In this document: piece by piece, positions 1 through 9,584 of the stretch | Layout: the number at the start of each line of letters is the position of its first letter | Position numbering within the stretch: the first letter of the stretch is position 1 | Position numbers and translations under genes: made by a program | Assembly (NCBI GenBank): GCA_905221605.1 | Contig: CAJNDS010000332.1 | Coordinates: forward strand, 100,677 to 163,636 | Direction of reading: 5' to 3' | DNA: 62,960 nucleotides | DNA from: Symbiodinium natans | Lineage: Eukaryota > Sar > Dinophyceae > Suessiales > Symbiodiniaceae | The notes under the pieces: generated by a model | Databases searched by the model: none | The model's input: the letters and a program-made list of their open reading frames with translations, nothing else | What the model was told of the DNA's origin: nothing

Positions 1-165
1 TGGCTTCTTGGGCAATGTCGTAAACTTTGGAGGATTTTCGTGGACATGGCACACACACACACACACACCTTCACGGACGTGGCACAAACTTTCGCGGACA
101 TGCCGCAAACTTTCGTGAGCTTGGCACAAACCCCTCGAAGGGCATGCACAGACCTTCGTGGGCAT
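1..165. repeat. Short degenerate tandem repeat (~21-24 bp)
   Basis: Degenerate tandem copies of a unit like 'GGCACAAACTTTCGCGGACAT', with a short CA dinucleotide run near 51-67. No coding signal is convincing here. Confidence 0.6.
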
Positions 166-360
166 AGCATGAAGGGTGGGATAAGGGGTTACTGAAACAA
201 ACAGCGTACCTACGAAAGTTACAGCAACGGCTCTTAGCAGGCATCGGCTATTGCGGCGGATGAATGGGCACAGAAGCTTACCTTCAGAAGCTTGCGCTGC
301 TTCGACGGCGAGAAAAAGCAAGGACCGAGAGGGCTGTGTTTTCTTTGCGTGCGGCCAGGG

Positions 361-412
361 TGGTCTCTCCCTAAACCCTAAACCCGAAACCCTAAACCCT
401 AAACCCTGGGTG
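361..412 (+). repeat. Interstitial CCCTAAA telomere-type repeat
   Basis: Several CCCTAAA heptamers with one CCCGAAA variant. They sit inside unique sequence, so this is an interstitial array and not a chromosome end. Confidence 0.85.
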
Positions 413-710
413 GCTCGAAGAGTGTCGGCCTTGCCGGTGCTGTGCTGTAAACGGTTCGAGGGTGGCATCGGCTCCGCAGATTACTTTGGGCCTTTTGCAG
501 ATCGGAAAATGCCCTGTAGTATCCGGGTTGGTGGTAGCACCGTTGAGATCTAGAACTGCCTCATGAACTGTGAACGTTCGAAGTCCGAGGTGTTAGGTCC
601 TTCTCTGGAAGACGATGTTGCTGACCGCGACGCCTCATGTCTTCCTTCAGGTTTGCTTCTCCCATTTCTTGCAAGGCGTCCTCCCCGGAAAGCATGCCGA
701 TCTTTGTCGC

Positions 711-790
711 GAACCCTAAACCCTAAACTCTAAACCCTAAACCCCAAACCCTAAACCCTAAACCCTAAACCCTCAACCCGAAACTCTAAC
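711..790 (+). repeat. Interstitial CCCTAAA telomere-type repeat
   Basis: About ten CCCTAAA heptamers with single-base variants. On the minus strand, the sequence just below (about 704-600) reads open with an acidic, coding-like composition. It could be an exon whose acceptor lies in this array, but the borders are not clear. Confidence 0.85.
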
Positions 791-866
791 CCAAGCAAAC
801 TGCGGAGTGCGAAGGCCCAGAGTCGAGGGTCAGGGCTGCTTGGGGGCCTTAGGAGTTACTCCTATT

Positions 867-1091
867 TTGCTTAAGAACTCCCCCCCCCCCCCAAAAAAAA
901 AAAACTAAAATAAAAACGTCATCCTTATATTACCCTTTTAAGGACCCCCCCCCCCCAAAAAAAAAAAAAAAAGAATCGTAATCCTCATATTTCCCTTATA
1001 AGGAAAACATATGTTCATTTTTTTATAAGAACCCTCTTATATTACCCTTATAAGGAAAATATATTGTCATTTTCTGGGGGGTTCTTAAGCA
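867..1091. mobile_element. MITE-like foldback element with TTGCTTAAGAAC ends
   Basis: The left end TTGCTTAAGAAC followed by a C run is matched at the right end by a G run followed by GTTCTTAAGCAA. This gives terminal inverted repeats of roughly 18 bp around about 225 bp. Inside are two poly-C/poly-A tracts (about 880-905 and 946-972) and three degenerate copies of a 'CCTTATATTACCCTTATAAGG' type palindromic unit. There is no ORF. This fits a non-autonomous foldback DNA element; the target duplication is unclear. Confidence 0.6.
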
Positions 1092-1111
1092 ATTGGGCGG
1101 TTTGTTGGCAC

Positions 1112-1158
1112 CTGCCCTGGAGACAATTTCCAGTCTTCCGACGCGAGCTCCTGCCGGG
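1112..1158 (-). CDS. Candidate short exon (S1-type gene)
   Basis: On the minus strand a telomere-like array ends in CCCTAAG. It is followed by 47 bp that read ...ELASEDWKLSPGQ, and then by GTGCC as a possible donor. The sense of the peptide (acidic linker, then W..SPGQ) resembles the linker that often precedes an S1 fold. It would lie downstream of the clearer S1-like exon at 1,990-1,905 in the same sense. Exons this short cannot be proven without transcripts. Confidence 0.25.
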
Positions 1159-1179
1159 CTTAGGGATGGGTTTCGGGTT

Positions 1180-1330
1180 TAGGAATTAGGGTTTAGGGTA
1201 TTTCGGGTATTTGAGATATTTAGGGTATTTGAGGTATTTAGGGGCATTTAGGTGGGCATTTAGTCGGGTATTTAGTAGGGTATTTTGGGTTTACGGGTAA
1301 GGTTTAGGATTCACGGTTTTGGGTTTCAAG
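1180..1330 (+). repeat. Degenerate TTTAGGG repeat (TATTTAGGG variants)
   Basis: Irregular units of GTATTTAGGG, ATTTGAGGT and TTTCGGG type. This is a decayed G-rich telomere-like tract. Confidence 0.7.
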
Positions 1331-1489
1331 TTGGCTTCACTTGGGGTTTTGGGGATCGCGGAGGATGGGTTTAATCCAGCATTCCCTTCCCATGCCCATG
1401 ACGCCCTGAGCTTCCGAAACCCAGCTTGAAGCCCCCTAATCCCTAAACCCTGCACCCCTCCCCACAGAGACCCGACCGATTTGAAACAG

Positions 1490-1880
1490 AGGCCCTAAAC
1501 CCTAAACCCCTAAACCCCAAACCCTAAACCTTGTTTTCTGAAGGCCTTTGGAAAGCCCAATCTTGTTGCAGTCCACCACCCTGGCTAAACACCAAGCCCT
1601 CAGAAACCCTAAACCCTCAACCCTAAACCGAACCCAAAGCCTCAAGGTTTCCCCAAACCCTAAACCCTAAACCCTAAACCCTAAACCCTAAACCCTAAAC
1701 CCTAAACCCTAAACCCTAAACCCTAAACCCTAAACCCTAAACCCTAAACCCTAAACCCTAAACCCTAAACCCTAAACCCTAGACCCTAACCCCCAACCCC
1801 CAACCCCCAACCCCCATACCCCAAACCCTAAACCCTAAACCCTAAACCCTAAACCCTAAACCCTAGCCCTAAACCCTAAA
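1490..1880 (+). repeat. Long interstitial CCCTAAA array
   Basis: Near-perfect CCCTAAA heptamers run from about 1,650 to 1,782, followed by CCCCCAA variants and more heptamers to about 1,880. Shorter heptamer groups precede it from 1,490. The array lies immediately 3' (in minus sense) of the S1-like exon at 1,990-1,905. Confidence 0.9.
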
Positions 1881-1904
1881 CCCCAACCCTGAACGCCCTG
1901 AAAC

Positions 1905-1990
1905 TTCCCAGTCCTTGGCGTTCATGAAGCCCAGCAGATCCGAACCAAGCTCCAGGAAGATGCCCGTGCTGGAGACTCGCTTAACCTGAG
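1905..1990 (-). CDS. S1 RNA-binding domain exon (partial gene)
   Basis: Read on the minus strand, a G-poor tract ends in TGTGCTGCAG (acceptor-like). The next 86 bp translate to a peptide containing SSTGIFLELGSDLLGFMNAK, and the exon ends before GTTTCAGG (donor-like). The order V..V...GIFLELG....GF....W is the pattern of the S1/OB-fold RNA-binding domain (G.V..I...G.FV.LG...G). A second S1-like island lies at 7,775-7,706 on the same strand, so both may belong to one multi-S1 protein, such as a plastid or mitochondrial S1-type translation factor or an RRP5-like protein; I cannot tell which. The flanking introns would be made largely of telomere-type repeats. No full gene can be assembled from sequence alone. 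Confidence 0.5.
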
Positions 1991-2010
1991 CTGCAGCACA
2001 GGGGGGGGGG

Positions 2011-2130
2011 GGTTAGGGTTGAGGGTTGAGGGTTTAGGGTTTAAGGTTTTAGGGTTTAGGGTTGAGGGGTTTTAGGGTTTTAGGGTTTTAGGGTTTTAGG
2101 GTTTTAGGGTTTAGGGTTTAGGGTTTGCGG
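2011..2130 (+). repeat. TTTAGGG array (opposite orientation to 1,490-1,880)
   Basis: A poly-G run (about 2,001-2,012) leads into TTTAGGG/TTTTAGGG units. Together with the CCCTAAA array to the left it brackets the 1,905-1,990 island. Confidence 0.85.
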
Positions 2131-2601
2131 GTGCGCTTTTTGAGGTTTCTATCACAAGGCGAACGTATGTTGGGCATTTTGGAAAAAGCTACCTGTTTTC
2201 GAGGGTCCTAGGAGTCTAGGGTTTAGGTTGCGCGCAGTGGCGGCAGTCCCGTCGGGAGTGGGAGACAACGATAGAGAAAAAGCAGGCGGAAAATGCTTTC
2301 GGTAGCGGGCCTCAAGGCGCAGCTTGCTTCATGCATCGCAGCATACTATAGGGGCCTGACTAATTAGACTAGGGTTTTTGGGGGGCTATTGTCGTATATT
2401 TACAAAGGGACCATAATTAAGAGAATCTTGCTAGCAAGTATTCCGACCCCTATCTTAACAGGGCCTGGCAGGCGAGTTGGGCGGCGCCGGGTCTTCAGTT
2501 TAATTCACCCATTGCTCCCGACGCCCTAGGCCCAAAACGCTTGACCCTAAACCCTAGAATTCTTCACTTTTCAAGCCGCCCTCACCTGTGTCTCCGCTTA
2601 C

Positions 2602-2648
2602 CAAGTGGCCATGGCGTTGAGTGGCGTGACCCCATCCACTGGCAGGTC
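2602..2648 (-). CDS. Candidate short exon DLPVDGVTPLNAMAT
   Basis: On the minus strand, TTGCTTTCTGTAG (a good acceptor) is followed by 47 bp reading DLPVDGVTPLNAMAT, and then by GTAAGC (a good donor). Telomere-type heptamers occur on both sides (about 2,535-2,558 and 2,700-2,730). I do not recognise the domain. The paired splice consensus and the open frame are the support. Confidence 0.35.
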
Positions 2649-2699
2649 CTACAGAAAGCAAGGCCAGGCGCCGGGCACTTGCCGGCTCCCTAAACAGGC

Positions 2700-3275
2700 T
2701 TTAGGCTTAGGGTTAGGGTTGAGGGTTTCCTGAAAGCACTACAGCCTGCACGTGGTTTTAGAGCTTAGCCTTTCTTAATGGCGTTTTGGTGTTTCGTCTT
2801 ACAAAGTTTTGCGAGGGTTGCCGACTGTCATACCTTTTAACTTTTAACCATCCCCACACACATGTATGTAGCCAGACTTCTATCTTTGCAGAAGCAATCG
2901 GGGTCAATAATGCTGATTCCAGACTTGGTCCCCGGCATAGCAACCCCAAGCCCTAAACCCAAACCCATCCCCGCCCGGCTGGTTGGGTTCCAAGCCCTAA
3001 ACCGAAAAATCTAAACCCAAAACCCTAAACTCTAAAGTGTCCTTCCACGGAATGAGCTCATGGGGCCTGGGCTCCAGACCTTCAGCTTCTTGAGGCAATA
3101 TTCGGGCTTAGGGTCTATAGGGTTTGGGATTTGGGGTTCAGGGTTTGGGGATTCAGGACTAAAGGGCAGGAGGGTTTAGGGTTGAGAGCTTCGGACTTAG
3201 GGGGCAAACCCCGGATTTTTTTTCCTAGGGTTCAGGGTCTGGAGTTGAGGGTTGAGGGTTGTGTGGGGAAGCTGC
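2700..3275. other. Repeat-rich stretch with possible exon debris
   Basis: TTTAGGG heptamers at about 2,702-2,730 and 3,105-3,260, and CCCTAAA-type heptamers at 2,940-3,035. The 70-bp island at about 3,035-3,105 is again bracketed CCCTAAA-left and TTTAGGG-right. On the minus strand it can read as a short basic peptide, but no frame is decisive. Confidence 0.4.
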
Positions 3276-3616
3276 ACGGCTGCTTAGGACCGGGAGGGTT
3301 TAGGAGTCATCTGGTGCTTATAAGCAGCGTGGGGCTTTCGTGGTTGAAATCGCCATGGAAGGCAGCCAACAGAAACGAAACGGCTACAAGTAGTTTGCGG
3401 CTTCATTTCGGGGCACGCGCTGGTCCGATTCTTGCGGGTTCGCAAGCCCAAGCAGCCCAAGTACATCCGGCCGCTTGCAACATTCCTTGGCTGAAGCTGA
3501 ACTCGACGATCGACCAGGTCACTTGAAATCTCCCCGATAGAAGAAGAGCCCTAGACACGTAATCTCCTCCATGTACAAATATACCTTCTGGAGTCCCTTT
3601 TTGCCTACCGTAAGGT

Positions 3617-3690
3617 ATCTATATATATATATATATATATATATGTATGGTGCCCCCCCCCATGTACCTACCATATTTTGCTTATTTGGT
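3617..3690. repeat. (TA)n plus C-run repeat, family member 1
   Basis: TA dinucleotides (about 3,618-3,643), then TGTATGGTG, a C run, and CATGTACCTACC. Its reverse complement closely matches 6,620-6,690, so the two are inverted members of one dispersed repeat. Confidence 0.65.
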
Positions 3691-3775
3691 TGCTTTTTTG
3701 TCTCGACGGTTTCGATTTTCGGCATTCTGCTTACGCGAACGACGAGGGAAGAGTGGCTGGCAGCACGAAATTCAC

Positions 3776-4330
3776 GGATAACATCGGTATTACCAATGTT
3801 TTTCATAGATGAAGCCCGAAAACATCGGTAAAACCAATAATTTCCAAAAAATCCATGGTTTTCAAACCATGGGGCTGGGAGCACCCAATTCACGGATAAC
3901 ATTGGTTTTACCGATGTTTTTGAAGGATGGAGCCCAGAAACATCGGCAAAACCAATGTTATCCGTGAATGTCGTGGTCTAAGCCACATGGTTTGAAAACC
4001 ATGGATTTTATGGATAACATTGGTTTTACCGATGTTTTCGGGCTCTATCCTTCAAAACATTGGTAGAACCAATGTTATCCGTGAATTGGGTGCTCCCAGC
4101 CACATGGTTTGAAAACCATGGATTTTATGGACAATATTGGTTTTGCCGATGTTTTCGGGCTCCATCCTTCAAAAACATTGGTAAAACCAATGTTATCCGT
4201 GAATTGGGTGCTCCCAGCCACATGGTTTGAAAACCATGGATTTTATGGACAATATTGGTTTTGCCGATGTTTTTGGGCCCATCCTTCAAAAACATTGGTA
4301 AAACCAATGTTTTCCATGATTTTCGTGATC
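3776..4330. repeat. 118-bp repeat array with an inverted copy
   Basis: Three direct units start at 3,983, 4,101 and 4,219 (period 118 bp). Each holds the palindromes CATGGTTTGAAAACCATG and AACATTGGTTTTACCGATGTT, and ends in TGAATTGGGTGCTCCCAGC. The stretch at about 3,800-3,975 is the same unit in reverse complement, so the whole block folds back on itself. Open frames across it are by-products of the repeat. Confidence 0.85.
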
Positions 4331-4400
4331 TGAGGCTCTCTCCCAGCCACCATCTCTCGAGGTAGTACCAAGCAACAAACTCGAATCCTGCAAAATCTCG

Positions 4401-6075
4401 AGAGAGTACCAAAACCTCCTTATAATCAATCACGCCCCAATACGCAAGACATGACATCTGTCCTAAAAACTATACGTTAGCTACGATATCTCAAACAATC
4501 ATCCCCCGATAAGCAAGACCTAATGTCTACACTAAAACTGTACCTTTGCAACATATCTTAAGACATCACGCCCTAAGGCTCATACCAATTTAATAAGGTT
4601 CCTATCAATGTTAACAGGATTCTTATGCATGTTACTGGGATTCGCATAGGATTCTCATTAATTTTGAAGGATTCCCATTGGATTAGGCTCATACTAGTTT
4701 AGTAGGATTCCTATCAGTTCTTGTTAAAGGATTCTATTGTTTTTAAGGCCTATTGGTTCCTATTGATTTAGAAAGATTCCTTCTCGTTTTAATAGGATTC
4801 CTGTGAATTGTAACCCGGGTTCTTTCTAACTTGTTAAGGGTTCCTATTCATTTTAATAGGCTTCCTTCCTATTAGCTGTTGTCCGGCTCCGATAATTCAA
4901 CAGAGGATTCCTATTTACTTTCAGAGGATCCCAAAAAAAGTTTCATAGGGTTCCTAATTATTAATAAGGCCCCTATGTTTTGTAATAAGAGTCCTATCAA
5001 TTTTATTCAGATTCTTATTCGTGTTAATGGGGTTCGTGTTAATATTAAACTGGATCTCATTCACTTTCAAGGGATTCCTGTTGGTTTAGGCTCATGTTCA
5101 CTTTAGGCGGATTCCTATTATTTTTCCAAAGGTTCACGTTCTGTCTTATAGGAGTCCGATTGGTTTCTATTAATTTGAGTAGGGTTCCTCTTCAGTTTAA
5201 TAGGATTCCTATTATTCCTGTTAATTCTACGAAAATGTTGAGAGAGTACCAAAACCTCCTTATAATCAATCACGCCCCAATACGCAAGACATGACATCTG
5301 TCCTAAAAACTATACCTGAGCTACGACATCTCAAACAATCATCCCCCGATAAGCAAGACCTAATATCTATACTAAAACTGTACCTTTCATCACGCCCTAA
5401 GGCTCCTACCAATGAAACACGGTTCCTACCAATTTTAACAGGATTCTTGTGCTTGTTGCTGGGATTCGCATAGGATTCTCATTAATTTTGAAGGATTCCT
5501 ATTGGATTAGGCTCATACTAGTTTAGTAGGACTCCTATCAGTTCTTGTTAAAGGATTCTATTGCTTTTTGAGGCCTACTGGTTCCTATTGATTTAGAAAG
5601 ATTCCTTCTCGTTTTAATAGGATTCCTGTGAATTGTAACCCGGGTTCTTTCTAACTTGTTAAGGGTTCCTATTCATTTTAATAGGCTTCCTTCCTATTAA
5701 CTGTTGTCCGGTTCCGATACTTCAATAGAGGATTCCTACTTACTTTCAGAGGATCCCAAAACAAGTTTCATAGGGTTCCTAAGTATTAATAAGGCAATAA
5801 GGCCCTATGTTTTGTAATATGAGTCCTATCAGTTTTATTCAGATTCTTATTCGTGTTTAATTATGGGGTTCGTGTTAATATTAAACGGGATCTCATTACT
5901 TTCAAGGGGTTCCTGTTGGTTTAGGCTCATGTTCACTTTAATCGGATTCCTATTATTTTTCCAAAGGTTCACGTTCTGTCTTATAAGAGTCCGATTGGTT
6001 TCTATTAATTTGAGTAGGATTCCTCTTCAGTTTAATAGGATTCCTATTTACCCTATTAATTCTACGAAAATATTC
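4401..6075 (+). repeat. ~840-bp tandem duplication of a TTCCTATT-rich repeat
   Basis: AGAGAGTACCAAAACCTCC starts at 4,401 and again at 5,241. Later anchors (GGCTTCCTTCCTATTA at about 4,859/5,684; GGTTCACGTTCTGTC at about 5,130/5,965) repeat at offsets of 825-840 bp. Each copy is itself built of degenerate ~20-bp units like AGGATTCCTATTNNTTTTAA. The unit continues in weaker form to about 6,440. There is no credible gene. Confidence 0.85.
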
Positions 6076-6504
6076 TCATTAATTGTGAGGGGCCTCCACT
6101 TAGTTTTAAGACTGCTTCCTGTTGACTTTGCGGCTCCGATTAATTTAAAATAGGGTTCCTATGGATTTAAATAGAGGATTCCCATTGTTGTTTCTAAGAT
6201 TCCATAAAGTTGTCCCATTTGTTTTAGTAAGGCTCCTACAACTTTAATAAGATTCCTATCAACTTCAGTATTGTTCTTTCTCATTTGAATAGGGTTCCTA
6301 TTGAATTTATTAGTAATAAGGGTTCTCATTCATTTTAAAGGGTTTCTTATTCATTTTAATGAGAACCCTATTAAAATAACACGAACCCTATGAACCCTGT
6401 TAATTAAATTTGATCGGAACCGTACTCGAATGAATAGGATTCCTTTTGAAATCACAGCATGCAATCCACAAGCAAATTGTTCAGGTTTCCTCTATTGAAT
6501 TGTT

Positions 6505-6693
6505 GTGGGACCCCCCCCCCCCCCCAAAAAAAAAAAAAAAAAACGACCGCGCGTTGCGGGATCTTGGGGTGGAGGGGAGAGATAGGGAGAAATACAGAAT
6601 ATTCTATAAATTCAGCCCAAAAAAGGGTAGGTACATCGGGGGGGGGGTAGCATATGTATATATATATATATATATGTGTATATATATATATAT
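6505..6693. repeat. C-run/A-run and (TA)n repeat, family member 2
   Basis: A C run then an A run (about 6,510-6,541), the GGTAGGTACATCGGGG motif at about 6,628, and TA dinucleotides to 6,693. It matches 3,617-3,690 in inverted orientation. The sequence between is unique. Confidence 0.6.
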
Positions 6694-6698
6694 CACAC

Positions 6699-6832
6699 CT
6701 CGGACGCCATATGAGTGCCTGTCTTCTTCTCCTGAAGCCCAGGCACTTGTGCCAAACATAGGTGGTGACGGAGGAACCCGGAGGCAGCTGAGCTTGCACG
6801 TCGGGCTGCGCGCGCAGCAGGGCCTTGGGCTC
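6699..6832 (-). CDS. Candidate exon, 134 bp
   Basis: On the minus strand TTAGGG-complement repeats end in ATCAACTTCTAG. An open 134-bp stretch follows, reading EPKALLRAQPDVQAQL and then PPGSSVTTYVWHKCLGF, before GTGTGATA as a possible donor. The peptide is protein-like and of host-gene composition, but no family is recognised. It lies between the two S1-like exons on the same strand and could belong to the same gene. Confidence 0.3.
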
Positions 6833-6845
6833 CTAGAAGTTGATA

Positions 6846-6962
6846 GGACTTAGGGTTTAGGGTTTAGGGTTTAGGGTTTGGGGTTGGGGTTTAGGGTTTA
6901 GGGTTTAGGGTCTAGGGTTTAGGGTTTAGGGTTCAGGGTTTAGTGCTTAGGGTTTAGGGCTG
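6846..6962 (+). repeat. TTTAGGG array
   Basis: About 15 TTTAGGG heptamers with single-base variants. A short second tract lies at 7,117-7,150. Confidence 0.85.
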
Positions 6963-7149
6963 GTAGGCACCGAAAAGCACGCTGCAAGGCAGTGCGACTG
7001 GGGTGTGCGCTGGCCTTGCATTCGGGTGAGTGATGCTTAGATCTTGATATGGGCCCCATGGGCTTGACATGACAGGCTTGCAGTGGTTTCGCGCCCGGCC
7101 ACCCCAAAGGAAAAAAGGTTTAGGGTTTAGGGTTTAGGTTTTAGGGTTT

Positions 7150-7585
7150 ACAGTCAAGGTTCATGTGGGGTTTAGGTAAGGCATATGGGCCCCAGAACTA
7201 AGGGCAACTGCTGCCTAGCTGCTGCCGCGCCGGGGCCAGTGTGCTCTGGCGACGCTTGGACGAGCTCGTTTCCTAAGAGGACCATGCCTGGTGGCGCGAG
7301 GTCGTGCGGTCGTGCGGGTTTGGGGACTTACATTCCAAGGTTTGGGCCGCCAGGCGTTTGCTCAGAGGGACTGGGGGTTTGGGAGGTGTGGGAGTCTGGG
7401 AAGAGGCCTTGTCACAGTGCAATACTTTCGGAAATCGAGGCTCTCCGGTTAGGTTCAAGGGGGAAAGATGAGTTCAAAAGTGCGGAGGGCATGACCTCCT
7501 GCGACCCCAACCGCAGCCAAAGCGTCCTAGGCTCCCATCCGCCATTAAATGCCGAACACCAGAAGCTCATGTTGCTCGCGCTTCC
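7150..7585. other. GC-rich unique stretch, possible exon remnants
   Basis: This stretch is GC-rich and contains short splice-like borders on the minus strand (for example a TCTTAG before a Ser/Arg/Gln-rich open stretch near 7,280-7,215). No domain is recognisable and no single frame is persuasive. It lies between telomere-type arrays, like the better-supported islands. Confidence 0.25.
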
Positions 7586-7650
7586 GTCAACCCTAAACCC
7601 TAAATCTAAAAAACCCTAAACCCTAAACCCTAAACCCTAAATCCCAAGGA
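7586..7650 (+). repeat. CCCTAAA array
   Basis: About seven CCCTAAA-type heptamers. It forms the left bracket of the 7,706-7,775 island. Confidence 0.85.
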
Positions 7651-7705
7651 AAACTCTAGTGTCCCCAAACCCTGAAGGCGAACGCCTTCACAAGGGGACC
7701 CCCAC

Positions 7706-7775
7706 CTGGAGATTCGCAGCCGATGTCCACAAGCGCGCCAAAGGCGTTGTGCCTGATCACCGTGCCTGGGAGCTG
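7706..7775 (-). CDS. S1 RNA-binding domain exon (partial gene)
   Basis: On the minus strand the repeat tract ends CCCTCAACCCTAG (acceptor). It is followed by 70 bp containing GTVIRHNAFGALVDIG, then CCAG before GTGGGG (donor). G.V......FGA.VDIG is the central signature of the S1/OB fold, in which the FGA.VD strand contacts RNA. The island is bracketed by CCCTAAA (7,586-7,650) and TTTAGGG (7,780-7,900). With the exon at 1,990-1,905 it suggests a multi-exon S1-repeat protein on this strand. The gene identity cannot be fixed from two partial domains. Confidence 0.5.
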
Positions 7776-7779
7776 CTAG

Positions 7780-7900
7780 GGTTGAGGGTTTAGGGTTTAG
7801 GGTTTAGGGTTTAGGGTTTAGGGTTTTAAGGTTTAGGGTTTAGGGCTTAGGGCTTTGGGTTTAGGGTTTAGGGCTTCGGGCTTGGGGTTTCGGGTTTAGC
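7780..7900 (+). repeat. TTTAGGG array
   Basis: About 15 TTTAGGG-type heptamers with GGGCTTC and GGGTTTC variants at the right end. It is the right bracket of the S1-like island, so in minus sense it forms the intron 3' end. Confidence 0.85.
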
Positions 7901-8263
7901 AAATCCCGGGCCTTGGTAGGGAGTTCGGCCATCCGCCGCGATCGCGCTCATGCGCGCCAGAGGCGTCTCGCAGCGGAGCGTAGATGCCAGGAGCAGGCCT
8001 GGGCCGGGGATTTGGGTTCAGGGTTTGGGGGTTTGGGGTTTCGGGTTTTTGACCTCACCCCAAGTCCTTGAAACCCCCGACACCCCCCCAATCCTAGAAA
8101 CCCTAAGTAGTAGTAGTGTGCGACGGATGTAGCCCAGTCCTGTAGTAAGACATACCAAACCTCCAGACTCAGGGCGCGTCGATCTCAGCACAACCCCCCC
8201 CGGGACCAGCCCCAACTCCCAGAGCATCAAGAAGGCACAAAGTCACTCCCGTACTGCGGCTTA

Positions 8264-8353
8264 CCAGGATGGGCTATTAGGCCCTATAACCCCCATAAAC
8301 AGCCCTATAAAGGCCCTTTTTTAAGGGTTATAGGGTCTAATAGCCCGTCCTGG
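8264..8353. mobile_element. 90-bp foldback element with 29-bp TIRs and TA flanks
   Basis: The left arm CCAGGATGGGCTATTAG... (8,264-8,292) and the right arm (8,325-8,353) are inverted complements at 27 of 29 positions. Both ends are flanked by TA, as for Tc1/mariner-type target duplications. The 32-bp centre holds CCCTATAAAGGCCC. It has no coding capacity and is most likely a very short MITE. Confidence 0.75.
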
Positions 8354-8379
8354 TAGATATGTGTCAAGCAACCAACAAC

Positions 8380-9580
8380 ACAAAACAAATACCTCTCCTC
8401 TCTCGCTCAGTGCGGCTGAAAAGGCGGCAATCTAAATGTACCTACAACTAGACACAGCATCTCGAAAATCAGCTCCTTGTCACTACTCACCTCGCATGGC
8501 CCTCCAACACATCACCTGGTGGCCGCCGTTGGCCCGAGGCCAAACTTTCCCGCCCAAGCCTGCCCCCCCTGGAGCCCTCGCCCGTATAGGGCGCTTCCAG
8601 GTCAATCCTCGGCACGGTTACCGGCATATAGCCGGGCTGGAGACTGGCAGCATGGCCATCTGTTCATTTACGCGCGCGTTGGCGAGCATCAGAACATCAC
8701 CTCCACTTCAGCCCAGACCCCCTCCACCACCCTTCCCCGTTCACGAGGCTCGAAGAGCGAGAGGGCAAACATACCAGACTATGCGTCCCCAAGTCCTTGA
8801 GACACGACATCTTTGCTCATGCGACCTGCCGCTGTCCCAACTAGCATACCCGCATTTCGCACGTACGACACGTACGATTATCCGCTTCACCGCCCTCCAG
8901 TTTACGCTTGAAGTGCCTTGCTCCCGAATTTATGAACTATAGACCATATGCACCTCGCCGATGAGCATTCAATGACTGTGACCCCTCATCCCGGGCCGAA
9001 CCTGTAGAATGATCAGAGTACTGAGACACCCTAGGGCCTGAATTGCCACAGCCCCCGTTAATACCTGAAATTCCAAACACATCAGAACGCCAGCCCCCAA
9101 CCACGCCCTACGAACCCAACACCTCATGGGCAGTGCCACGGCCACCGACAAGTGCCCGTCCCCTGATCCCAGAGGAAGGGGAAGAGGAACCACCCGAAGG
9201 GGAACCCCCAACCGCCCCAACCTCAGGTTGAAATCAGAGCTTGCACTCTCCCGTCCCTCACACCCTCCGCCCCACCAACCTCCAGAGAATCATCACTAGG
9301 GACTCCAGACCCCGCAAGGACTGGGTGGGGTTCGCCTCTGGCCACCTCAGTAGCTACCAGTACCCCGCAGTCTAACATGATGAAAAGCCAGAGTTGCCCC
9401 TTCGGCGTACGCTTGGAGGAGTGAGTGCTTGCCGAAGCCTAGAAACCGCAAATCCGATAAACCCTGTACCATGCAACCCTGAACCCCAAAATCGCCAAAA
9501 CTTTGAATCCGCCTCTACACCCTCTATACCCTAAACCTCTTCGACCCCAAACCCGCCCCAACCCTCAACCATCCTCAACC
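8380..9580. other. GC-moderate unique sequence, no confident gene
   Basis: Overlapping open frames exist on both strands (for example + 8,436-8,942), but none shows a domain, and compositions are those of random Pro/Arg/Thr-rich reading. The right part (about 9,460-9,580) is C-rich with decayed CCCTAAA-like units. Confidence 0.3.
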
Positions 9581-9584
9581 TTAG

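Noticed and set aside
1640-1880. Chromosome end
   Set aside because: The heptamer arrays are interstitial, change direction many times and continue into unique sequence on both sides.
7930-8010. Copia-integrase-like peptide (GRTPYQ) on the minus strand
   Set aside because: Only a few residues resemble the ADGRTPYE motif and nothing around it supports an integrase.
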